Shown piece after piece: positions 9,917-17,789 of a DNA stretch of 64,000 bases. The stretch covers positions 3,596,001 to 3,660,000 of the forward strand of contig OZ244860.1 of the NCBI GenBank assembly GCA_965221035.1. Direction: 5' to 3'. This stretch comes from UBA6522 sp965221035. Its GTDB lineage: Bacteria > Pseudomonadota > Gammaproteobacteria > Steroidobacterales > Rariloculaceae. The notes beneath the pieces are model-generated. The model did not search any database and was not told the origin of the DNA. It saw only the letters and a list, made by a program, of their open reading frames with translations. A program made the position numbers and the translations under genes. Within the stretch, counting starts at the first letter, position 1, and each line of letters opens with the position of its first letter.

Positions 9917-9946
9917 GGTGGCAATGGCCACCAATCCATGGATTGG
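9917..9946. promoter_or_regulatory. Two overlapping palindromes upstream of kduI
   Basis: A perfect 16-bp palindrome, CCAATCCATGGATTGG, occupies 9931-9946. It is abutted by a second inverted repeat, GGTGGC / GCCACC with a 4-nt centre, at 9917-9932. Both lie in the 171-nt gap between the divergent kduI and hydratase genes, 35-64 nt from the kduI start. The position suggests an operator for a dimeric regulator of the kdu operon. No regulator gene is seen in the window. Confidence 0.45.
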
Positions 9947-9976
9947 AAGAATCGCCCATACAACGCTCAATTACAA

Positions 9977-9990
9977 GCAAAATATTGCAA
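9977..9990. promoter_or_regulatory. Candidate operator, TTGCAATAT class
   Basis: Contains GCAA-N4-TTGC as an inverted repeat, with ATATTGCAA (minus-strand TTGCAATAT) at 9982-9990. It sits 64-77 nt upstream of the hydratase start at 10054 and on the upstream side of kduI. The same 9-mer appears upstream of the second TonB receptor (14393) and between GH105 and the sulfatase (30638). Confidence 0.4.
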
Positions 9991-10053
9991 TTCCAAGCGG
10001 GAATACTAAACTGGGAGCATCGACGCATTGAACGCGCGACTGGCTAACGTGTC

Positions 10054-10866
10054 ATGGACATGCTTTATCGAGAAATAGCGGTGCGACTTGTCACGGCACG
10101 GCGTGGCGCAAACTCGATTGCCGAATTTCCGGGCAATCTCCCGGTCGATCTCGATTCTGCCTATGCCATCCAAGATATCGCCATTGCCTATTGGCCTGAC
10201 CGGATTGGCGGATGGAAGGTCGGCCGTATCCCCGTTGAACTTGAGGATCGCCTCGGTATCGATCGCTTGGCCGGCCCGATATTCGAGAACGCCATTCGCT
10301 CGGTTGCGAATGGCGAGATTGTTCGAATGCCCGCATACCGGGGAGGGTTTGCCGCAGTCGAGGCAGAATATGTGGCGATTATCGCTCGTGATACGCCCGA
10401 AGGTAAAACGTCTTGGACGACCGGGGAAGCGGCAGCCATGATCGGAGACCTGTGTATCGGTCTTGAGGTTGCGAGTAGTCCCATCGCTACTATCAACGAA
10501 CTCGGGCCAACGGCGGTTGTTTCGGATTTCGGGAACAATGCGGGGCTGATCATTGGTCCCGCCATCCGAAACTGGCGCACGCGGAGACTCGAATCGATGC
10601 GGGTCAAAGCATATGTTGATCGAAGGAAGGTCGGGGAAGGCGGGGCGTTCAACCTCACAGGAGGATACGTGCGCTCCGTCCAGTTCCTGTTGGAACTGAC
10701 CGCGCGGCGTGGAATTCCACTCAGCAAGGGCGATGTTATCGCCACTGGGCAGACGACCGGCATTCACGACATTCAAACCGCTCAGACCGGCAAACTCGAC
10801 TTTGGTGACGACGGTATTCTCGGCTGCACCATCGTTGGCGCAACGCCTGCCCGGCAACGCTCCTAG
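10054..10866 (+). CDS. 2-keto-4-pentenoate hydratase-like protein (FAH/MhpD superfamily)
   Basis: 270 residues. The chain resembles 2-oxopent-4-enoate hydratases and their FAH-fold relatives: GGWKVG (about 52-57), GPIFEN, an acidic metal-site region EAEYVAIIA (about 103-111) and GLEVASSPI (about 145-153), with EL(G)PTAVVSDFGNNAGLIIG in the core. These enzymes act on small 2-keto acids with a divalent metal. In an ulvan or uronate locus it may handle a 2-keto-3-deoxy acid from uronate or rhamnose breakdown, but nothing in the sequence fixes the substrate. It is divergent from kduI with a shared regulatory gap, and 198 nt ahead of a TonB receptor. Confidence 0.75.
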   Translation: MDMLYREIAVRLVTARRGANSIAEFPGNLPVDLDSAYAIQDIAIAYWPDRIGGWKVGRIPVELEDRLGIDRLAGPIFENAIRSVANGEIVRMPAYRGGFAAVEAEYVAIIARDTPEGKTSWTTGEAAAMIGDLCIGLEVASSPIATINELGPTAVVSDFGNNAGLIIGPAIRNWRTRRLESMRVKAYVDRRKVGEGGAFNLTGGYVRSVQFLLELTARRGIPLSKGDVIATGQTTGIHDIQTAQTGKLDFGDDGILGCTIVGATPARQRS

Positions 10867-10912
10867 ATGCGGAACGCCAGACCGTCATCGCAATCACAGG
10901 CGCCGTAAGTTG

Positions 10913-10989
10913 GCACGAATTTCGTGCAAGTGAGGGCAATTTCAAATTATTTTAATCAATATCTGTCATACTATTGCATTTTCGTGCAA
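10913..10989. promoter_or_regulatory. Paired operator-like sites, exact 60-bp offset
   Basis: The 10-mer TTTCGTGCAA occurs at 10920-10929 and again at 10980-10989, exactly 60 bp apart. The first copy is half of an inverted repeat (GCACGAA, one base, TTCGTGC; 10913-10927). The second is half of TTGCA-N6-TGCAA (10974-10989). Paired palindromes an integral number of helical turns apart suggest a LacI-like looping regulator controlling the TonB receptor at 11065. Confidence 0.5.
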
Positions 10990-11001
10990 AACCGATAAAA
11001 T
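10974..11001 (+). promoter_or_regulatory. Possible sigma-70 promoter of the first TonB receptor
   Basis: A -35-like TTGCAT (10974-10979) and a -10-like TAAAAT (10996-11001) are separated by 16 nt. The -35 lies inside the second operator palindrome, so bound repressor would occlude it. Predicted by eye only. Confidence 0.35.
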
Positions 11002-11064
11002 TACAGCATTGAACGCGCAGGCCGCGTTCTCAGAACACTGTGATTTTGTCCGGGAAGGGATGCA

Positions 11065-14000
11065 ATGAAAAGCACGTTGAAGAAGACTTTCTTGAGCGCC
11101 GCAGCGGTGGCGCTCGGCGGTTTTACTGGGGCCGCGCTCGCGCAGACGAATGACCCGGCGCAAATTGACGCCGATGCCGCTGAAGGAATGGAAGAAATCG
11201 TCGTTCAGGGCATTCGCGGTGCGCTCACAAACGCGTTGTTGGAAAAACGCAACTCAGACAACATCAAGGAAGTCATCCAGGCCGAGGACATCGGCAAGCT
11301 GCCAGACCAGAATCTTGCCGAGGTGCTGGAAAACGTTACGGGTATTCAGATCACCAGGGCAGCCGGCGTAGGTACAGGCGTACAAATCCGGGGTACGGGT
11401 GCAAACCGGGTTGAAGTAAACGGTGTGTCCACAGTGTCTGCTGGCAATGGGCGCTCCGGTATCAGTTTCGAAGATCTGCCGGCCTCATTGATCGCCTCTG
11501 TAGAGGTGACCAAGGTGCCCACCGCAAGGACGATCGAAGGGTCTGTCGGCGGCACCGTCAACCTGCGGACTCTACGCGGTCTTGATCTGGACCAGCGTGT
11601 GCTGGCATTCCGGGCGCAAACGGAGAACAGCGACCTGGCGGAAGCTACATCGCCAAGGTTTTCCGGTACCTTTGGCGACAAATGGGCGACCGACGCCGGA
11701 GACATCGGTCTCGTCGTCAGCGCCAGCTACTCCGAACAGGATGTCGCATCATTTGATCCCCGATTTGATCGTGATCGTGAGGTACTGCCAGGTTCAGGCC
11801 GGTTGAGTGAAGAATCTTTTCCGTTCCTCCGTACACAGTTCCTGGACCAGCAACTTACCAATCAGGAATATGAGACCAACAATTTCACCAGCTCGCTCGA
11901 GTTCGCACCAAATGATGAGCTGAATTTGTACTTCGACGCGACTCTCAATGATCAAACGCGCGCACAACAGAGTGCACGGGCGTTTTTCTCGGGAACGGGC
12001 TCGAATGCTGTTGTCGACAACACGACGAATACGTCGTTCGAAACGATCGATCTGGGCAGTATAGAAGGACCGAACGGCCCACTGCATCTCGGCGAGATTC
12101 AGGCAGTCCTCACAGGCGTTCTCGGCGTGGGCGTACTGCCAAATGGCGGTATCGATTCCAATCTTCGCACGACGGGAAACACGAGTTCGCGCGAGACACA
12201 GAGCAGTGTGTTCGCGGCCGGCGGCGAATGGGCGAGAGACAGGCTTGAGATTCGGGCTGAGGTAGCCTATTCCAATTCCGATACGGTATATCCCAACCTG
12301 ACGACGACGATCGACTTCATCAACCCGAGAGGGCCGCAGCCGGCACAGGGGAGGAGCGCTGACAATGGCATACCCGCCATATTCGATGCCTCGGGCCGTA
12401 CATTGCAGTTTGGCATCGCACCTGGTCTCGAAGAGACACCGACAACCGCGGAATTACTGGATCCGGCGAATTACGCCCTGCGCCAGGTTGGACAGGGTCT
12501 CAGCACGAACGACAACACCGAAACCGCAATAAGGCTCGACGGGTTGTACGATACCTCGGACTCGATACCGTTCTTCTCGTCAATCGAGGCGGGTATACGC
12601 TGGAATGAGAATACGGCGCTCAATGACGATGTGGGAGACAGCACGAACTTCACTAACGCGAGGACAGCATTTTTTCGGCCAACCGGTGATTTGTTTGCGG
12701 ATATTCTCACAGCCGGTCCGGACAATTTCAACGCGGCAGACAGCCGTTCGCTGTATGTGCCGGACTACCTGATTGTGGACCCCGCGATTGCGTTTAGTGA
12801 TCCGAAGAGAGTAGTCGATGCGCTTAATGGCGCTATTTTGGCCAGCAACACTCTCAATGGAGTCAACTATTCGACGCTCGACGAGCCGTCTACGCAGCTG
12901 ACTGCTTTTTTCGACATCGCGGAAGAAACAACTGCCGCTTTTATTCAGGGAAATTTCGATTTCGAGGCCGTTGATACGCCTGTGCGCGGAAACATCGGCG
13001 TTCGGTGGATCAGTACGGATATCAACTCGGTCGGCAACAATGTTGTAAACGACGTGGTTGAAAGCCAGATTGTATCCAAGGGATCTTATGACTTCTTCCT
13101 GCCGCGAGTGAACGTAGTCGTGGAGCCAACGGACGACTGGCTCGTGCGTGGTGGTATTGCCAGGGATATTCGCCGCCCCAATTTCGATGCTCTGTCTACC
13201 TCTGTCAGGTTCCCCGGCGGGGCAAGTGTTGCCGTTCAGGTTGGAAACCCCGACCTGGAGCCGGAGACAGTCTGGTCATACGATCTTTCGGCAGAATATT
13301 ACTTTTCAAATGTGAGTTTTGTCAGCTTTGGCCTGTTTCACAAGGAACGTACCAATCTATTTGCAATCGAAACGGAATTCCCGGCTGAGCCTACGGGTCC
13401 CGACGGTCAAATTGAACGTGATATTTCGCCGCCTTGCGAGGAAGGCGGAATATTCAACCCTATTGCCGATAGAAATGTATGGTCGTCCACTCAGGGGGTC
13501 GGAATCTGCGTACCCCTCGCGACGACGTTCAATGTCAGTGGCGACACCACTCAATCCGGTGTGGAAATTGCGTTCCAGTACGATCTTTCCGCTTTCGAAG
13601 ATCGAATTGGGTGGCTTTCAGGATTCGGCTTTATCGGCAATTACACCTTCCAGGAGACTGGCGGATCAGCCAGGGAGTACCGCCTTGCGAATGGCGATGC
13701 CAACGCCATAAACGACTTGCTGCGGCGAACGGATACGGATCAGTCCACGCCTACGCTTGACGATGATGTGGTCAGGGAACGAATTACTCTTACAAATCTT
13801 TCTCGTAATGCCTATAACGCGACTCTGTTCTACGACAAGCACGGAGTGAGTTTCCGGGCGCGCTATACCTGGCGATCGGATTACAAGGCGAATCGGTTTA
13901 TCAGCTTCAACATGCCGCGTATTGTCGATGATCGAGCGCAACTCAATATGAGCCTGAGCTACGCTATTCGCGACAACTTTACGGTCGGTATCGACGCCAT

Positions 14001-14112
14001 AAACCTGCTTCGGGAGGACAAGACCGAGTGGTGTGTTAACGATAATGCACTGCTTTGCTCTCAGGGCCTGACGGACCGGCGTATCATTGTTGGGTTAAGT
14101 GCGCAGTTCTAG
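11065..14112 (+). CDS. TonB-dependent outer-membrane receptor
   Basis: 1015 residues with a clear signal peptide (cleavage near AALAQ, about residue 27). A TonB-box-like EEIVVQGIR follows at about 47-55. The plug domain runs to about 170 and carries the usual IRGTGANRVEVNG and TVNLRT segments. The rest is the 22-strand barrel ending in an aromatic C-terminus (VGLSAQF). It belongs to the large gammaproteobacterial/Caulobacter-type receptors that import oligosaccharides. It is preceded by paired operator-like sites and followed by a sulfatase relic, so an ancestral receptor-sulfatase pair is likely, matching the second receptor and its sulfatase downstream. The substrate is inferred to be ulvan oligosaccharide. 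Confidence 0.95.
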   Translation: MKSTLKKTFLSAAAVALGGFTGAALAQTNDPAQIDADAAEGMEEIVVQGIRGALTNALLEKRNSDNIKEVIQAEDIGKLPDQNLAEVLENVTGIQITRAAGVGTGVQIRGTGANRVEVNGVSTVSAGNGRSGISFEDLPASLIASVEVTKVPTARTIEGSVGGTVNLRTLRGLDLDQRVLAFRAQTENSDLAEATSPRFSGTFGDKWATDAGDIGLVVSASYSEQDVASFDPRFDRDREVLPGSGRLSEESFPFLRTQFLDQQLTNQEYETNNFTSSLEFAPNDELNLYFDATLNDQTRAQQSARAFFSGTGSNAVVDNTTNTSFETIDLGSIEGPNGPLHLGEIQAVLTGVLGVGVLPNGGIDSNLRTTGNTSSRETQSSVFAAGGEWARDRLEIRAEVAYSNSDTVYPNLTTTIDFINPRGPQPAQGRSADNGIPAIFDASGRTLQFGIAPGLEETPTTAELLDPANYALRQVGQGLSTNDNTETAIRLDGLYDTSDSIPFFSSIEAGIRWNENTALNDDVGDSTNFTNARTAFFRPTGDLFADILTAGPDNFNAADSRSLYVPDYLIVDPAIAFSDPKRVVDALNGAILASNTLNGVNYSTLDEPSTQLTAFFDIAEETTAAFIQGNFDFEAVDTPVRGNIGVRWISTDINSVGNNVVNDVVESQIVSKGSYDFFLPRVNVVVEPTDDWLVRGGIARDIRRPNFDALSTSVRFPGGASVAVQVGNPDLEPETVWSYDLSAEYYFSNVSFVSFGLFHKERTNLFAIETEFPAEPTGPDGQIERDISPPCEEGGIFNPIADRNVWSSTQGVGICVPLATTFNVSGDTTQSGVEIAFQYDLSAFEDRIGWLSGFGFIGNYTFQETGGSAREYRLANGDANAINDLLRRTDTDQSTPTLDDDVVRERITLTNLSRNAYNATLFYDKHGVSFRARYTWRSDYKANRFISFNMPRIVDDRAQLNMSLSYAIRDNFTVGIDAINLLREDKTEWCVNDNALLCSQGLTDRRIIVGLSAQF

Positions 14113-14182
14113 AGGGCATATCCAGTGCGCGTTCCGAGCGCAGAGAATGAAGAGTTCTGTACAACGAACGGTAGTTTCAGGC

Positions 14183-14369
14183 GAACAATGGCCGAACATA
14201 CTGTTTATCTTGACATATGATCAAGCTGCGGGAGTACGATGTGATGTTCGCTCACGTCCTGAAACAGGCTGGTTACGACACCTGCCTGTTTGGCAAATAC
14301 TCGATTGGTCAGGATGATGATCTGGCGAATACCGTCCCGTTAAGAATATTGACATATTATTATCAATAA
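14183..14369 (+). pseudogene. Sulfatase relic with internal deletion
   Basis: Two fragments in different frames match the intact sulfatase at 17790-19286. Frame A (14183-14221) encodes EQWPNILFILTYD, matching the N-terminal PNILFILTDD. Frame B (14217-14369) encodes MIKLREYDVMFAHVLKQ, then AGYDTCLFGKYSIGQ and NTVPLR, closely matching the stretch that follows NSN in the intact enzyme. About 70 residues between them, including the catalytic CSPSR, are gone, and the remainder of the gene is missing. It lies immediately behind the first TonB receptor, the equivalent place of the intact sulfatase behind the second receptor. Confidence 0.85.
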
Positions 14370-14401
14370 TGACATATATTGACTTATAGTAGTTGCAATA
14401 T
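14350..14401. promoter_or_regulatory. AT-rich regulatory block upstream of second TonB receptor
   Basis: Contains the inverted repeat ATTATT-ATC-AATAAT (14356-14370), the direct repeat TGACATAT at 14350 and 14370 (20 bp apart), and TTGCAATAT at 14393-14401. TTGACA at 14349 and TTGACT at 14379 could serve as -35 elements, but no convincing -10 is assigned. The rest of the 371-nt gap 14113-14483 is the sulfatase relic. Confidence 0.4.
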
Positions 14402-14483
14402 GTCGTTATTTGTGATAACTTCGTGATCGTAACTAAGCTATTTTGACGGTTTGGCCGAAAAAAACCATATGCCGAGGACAATT

Positions 14484-17400
14484 ATGCCTATCAAATCATC
14501 AGTGATCTTACGTATTTTGGGCGGCGCCGCGATAGTAATCAGCAGTCAAATGCTGCTTGGGAAAGCCGCCGTTGCACAGGAAGCAGATTCCTTGGAAGAG
14601 GTTGTAGTCACCGGAATCCGCAGCTCGTTGGAGAGCGCGCTTGATTTCAAGCGTTCCGCATCTTCGATTGTCGATCACATCACTGCCGAAGACATCGGTA
14701 GCTTGCCCGCGCTGGACTTGGGTGAGGCCTTGCAGGCTGTACCTGGTATACAGCTAAATGCCGAGGGATCTCAACGAACCTCCGATATCAACCTACGAGG
14801 TTTGTCTGGAGGTTATGTTCTGACTACTGCCAATGGCTTTGGAATTGCGAGCCCGAGCCTGAGCCAGAGTGAGAAAGGCGCTGCAAATCCATTTGGAGCC
14901 TTCGAACCGAGTATTTTTCGCGGCATCACGGTGATTAAAACTCCAACGGCGGACTTGCCAACAGGTGCAATTGCGGGCATCGTCGACAAGAAGATGCCAA
15001 ATGCATTGGATATCAGAAGTGATAGATACGAAGTTAATGTGGGTAGCAGATACGAGGAACTTTCCGATCACGGCGATGGGGAAATTTCATTCCGCGCACG
15101 CAAAGCGCTCATCGATGACAAGCTCGCTGTCTCTGCCACTTTCGCGCGTTCGGAACAAAACTTTCGACGGGATTCACTCAACATTACCCGCTATTCGGAC
15201 GCAGAACGGAACCGGTGGAGAGTCTTCAAGGGTGAAAACGGACAAACGATGGACGAGTACAAGGCGGAACACGGTATAGCCCCTGAAGCTAACATGCTCG
15301 TTATGTCGGAGATAAGACAGTTTTCCGAGCTGGCAGAGGGGGACAGACACTCCTACGCATTGAATGTGGCATTCGAACCGACAGATGAATTGGCGTTTAA
15401 CTTGGATTTACTGGGAACACAAAAAGACCTGGAAGACGCTACATCGGATGTTTTTATCTTTGGGATTCGAGGGAACAATAATTATGTCGGATTCACACCG
15501 ACGCCAGGTGTTGCGCCAATATTCGCCTTCACCGATGAGGACGGTACCGACAATTACGCGATCACCGACTACGGTTATGAGAATGCGCAGTACTTCCCGG
15601 GTTCCCGGCTTACCGACAGATTCGAGAAAAGCGACGGCGCATTTTTTTCCGGTGAGTGGGCGAAAGAGAAATGGGCGCTGTCGTTTGGCGCGGCGGCATC
15701 TGACGCTAAAGCTGAGACATTTCATACCCAGTTTGATGCGCGTTACAACCCCGCGCAACGTCATAGCGGCGGCGGCAGAAGCCCGGACGACACCAACGGA
15801 ATAACTGGTCGAGCAGCCTCTGGACAGGGGAATCTGGACAATTTCCTGCTAACAATGGATGGGACGGAGAACCTCACCCTTTCACATGATTTCTTATACG
15901 CCCTGCGCTCTGCGGATAACAGGCCCTATGAACAATTGGACCGGCTGTTAACCCAGATTGGCGTGGCCTCGAATACGGTTAACCCGGATGGCACGATTAA
16001 CAGAACACGCTTTCTGGTCACGGGCCAGGAACGATTTATCGACAGAGAACACGATCAATTCAATCTCGATTTTGAATTCTATCTTGATGACCTTCCCTTC
16101 ATCGATAGCGTAAAGGCAGGGGCCTACACTTCGACGGAAGAATATGGCACCAGACAGAATAGACCCGTTGCTGCCTATATCAATCTCGAGGGTATCACTA
16201 ATGACCTGTTAATCCCGGCCGTGCACACTCAGGGTAATCCCTTTTATGACGGTAACCTGCCCGGGGTACTCGGCGCCGATCAGGGCTGGCTAGCCATAGA
16301 CACAAACGCTGCAGTGGCAGCTCTCACCCCAGGCATCAGAGAACGATACGATGCGGTTTATCAGGCATTACTTACCGACCCGACGGTCGAAGAAGGCAAC
16401 ACCGCTTCGGATGCCCTTACCAATGCCGAAAGAGAGCAAGCAGCTGCGTTCTATGCCAATCCCGCGTTTTCGGAACACGGTTTTCTTATACGCAGACGCG
16501 ACGCCGACAACACGGCCTTCCACAGCGCCAAGGTCGGAATCAATGCCGCATATCTTATGGCCAGTTTTTCGGGCGAACTTGGTCGTATGGCCTATCGGGG
16601 CAATGCAGGCGTTCGATTCGCAGAAACCACCAATTCTGGCGAGGGGCTTGTTCAAGTTGACCGGGGGAATGCTGCCAGGCTTTGGGATAACACATATGAG
16701 CTATCGACTCCGTCCCATAAGTACAGCCACACGCTCCCCTCAATCAATTTCAGTCTTGATCTCACCGAAGATCTGGTCTTGAGAACCGCCTACTACGAGG
16801 GCATTTCCAGGCCGAACGTCGCGGCATTTAGACCGAATGGGTCCACAAATGTGGGTGATCGCACGATCAATATTCGAATTGCAGATACTGAACTGCTGCC
16901 ATTCGAAGCGGACTCCTTTGACCTGTCACTCAACTGGTATAACCGGCAGGGGAGTGTGATCTCGCTAGGCTTTTTCCAGAAGGATGTCCGTGATCAGTCA
17001 GATCTTGAACGAATTTGTCCTGCGGATGGCGGCGGTTTGGGTTTTGGCACACTTACCCTCATTGGGTCAGGAGCCAGCGCGGTATGTACGCAAGACGAAT
17101 TGCACACGATCATCATTCCGGATAATCCGAACACGCCAGAAGACGAATCCGGAACTGAAGATGTTAATCGCGAAGTCATCATTGTCCAGAGGTTAAACAA
17201 TGACGTAAGCCAGACGGTAAGAGGCTATGAATTCGCGATCCAGCAAAACTTCGATTTTCTGTCGGGATTCTGGTCTAACTTCGGCGGAATGCTCAATTAC
17301 TCCCGGGTCACCAATGATGGTGAGCGAATCTCGGGGATCTCCGAACAGCAGTACAACATAGTGGGTTACTATGAAACAGATAGGTTTAACGTGCGGTTGG

Positions 17401-17657
17401 CTTATAACTATCGAAGCGAGTACCTGCTGGCGACAACTGGAACGTTCACTGGTTTTGCGGACCGCGATGCGAAAGATAGAAAGCGATTGGATCTCTCTAT
17501 GTCCTATGAAGTATTGCAAAACCTTCGCGTTACTTTTAGAGCCTATAATTTGACCGACGATATTTTTGAAGAGTTTCAGGGTCGAAATCAGCTTCTTAAC
17601 CGTCGATCAAACTATGACGGACGCACATATTCATTGGCTGCCAGGTATGCTTTCTAA
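14484..17657 (+). CDS. TonB-dependent outer-membrane receptor
   Basis: 1057 residues from the ATG at 14484, which has GAGG 8 nt upstream. In-frame starts at 14451 (TTG) and 14469 lack a good ribosome site. A signal peptide ends near AAVAQE. LEEVVVTGIRSSLESAL (about 38-54) is the standard opening of oligosaccharide receptors of this class, then the plug with INLRGLSGG and the barrel ending RTYSLAARYAF. It is only distantly similar to the first receptor, so the two probably import different products. A strong terminator follows, and then the sulfatase/lyase operon. Confidence 0.95.
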   Translation: MPIKSSVILRILGGAAIVISSQMLLGKAAVAQEADSLEEVVVTGIRSSLESALDFKRSASSIVDHITAEDIGSLPALDLGEALQAVPGIQLNAEGSQRTSDINLRGLSGGYVLTTANGFGIASPSLSQSEKGAANPFGAFEPSIFRGITVIKTPTADLPTGAIAGIVDKKMPNALDIRSDRYEVNVGSRYEELSDHGDGEISFRARKALIDDKLAVSATFARSEQNFRRDSLNITRYSDAERNRWRVFKGENGQTMDEYKAEHGIAPEANMLVMSEIRQFSELAEGDRHSYALNVAFEPTDELAFNLDLLGTQKDLEDATSDVFIFGIRGNNNYVGFTPTPGVAPIFAFTDEDGTDNYAITDYGYENAQYFPGSRLTDRFEKSDGAFFSGEWAKEKWALSFGAAASDAKAETFHTQFDARYNPAQRHSGGGRSPDDTNGITGRAASGQGNLDNFLLTMDGTENLTLSHDFLYALRSADNRPYEQLDRLLTQIGVASNTVNPDGTINRTRFLVTGQERFIDREHDQFNLDFEFYLDDLPFIDSVKAGAYTSTEEYGTRQNRPVAAYINLEGITNDLLIPAVHTQGNPFYDGNLPGVLGADQGWLAIDTNAAVAALTPGIRERYDAVYQALLTDPTVEEGNTASDALTNAEREQAAAFYANPAFSEHGFLIRRRDADNTAFHSAKVGINAAYLMASFSGELGRMAYRGNAGVRFAETTNSGEGLVQVDRGNAARLWDNTYELSTPSHKYSHTLPSINFSLDLTEDLVLRTAYYEGISRPNVAAFRPNGSTNVGDRTINIRIADTELLPFEADSFDLSLNWYNRQGSVISLGFFQKDVRDQSDLERICPADGGGLGFGTLTLIGSGASAVCTQDELHTIIIPDNPNTPEDESGTEDVNREVIIVQRLNNDVSQTVRGYEFAIQQNFDFLSGFWSNFGGMLNYSRVTNDGERISGISEQQYNIVGYYETDRFNVRLAYNYRSEYLLATTGTFTGFADRDAKDRKRLDLSMSYEVLQNLRVTFRAYNLTDDIFEEFQGRNQLLNRRSNYDGRTYSLAARYAF

Positions 17658-17688
17658 AGATCTGTTGACACGAGGCCGTGAAAAAACT

Positions 17689-17721
17689 GGAGGCTACCTC
17701 ATTCGAGGTGGTCTCCTTTTT
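17689..17721 (+). terminator. Rho-independent terminator after second TonB receptor
   Basis: A 12-bp stem with two G-U-type pairs (GGAGGCTACCTC / GAGGTGGTCTCC) has a 4-nt loop (ATTC) and is followed by TTTTT. It lies 32 nt after the receptor stop and about 70 nt before the sulfatase start, so it separates or attenuates the receptor from the enzyme operon. Confidence 0.9.
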
Positions 17722-17789
17722 GATTAAGGGGCCTGAAGGCGGTTAGCAAACGCCCGAATACAAGCAAAGATGTTAGGCTAGGAGTGACC

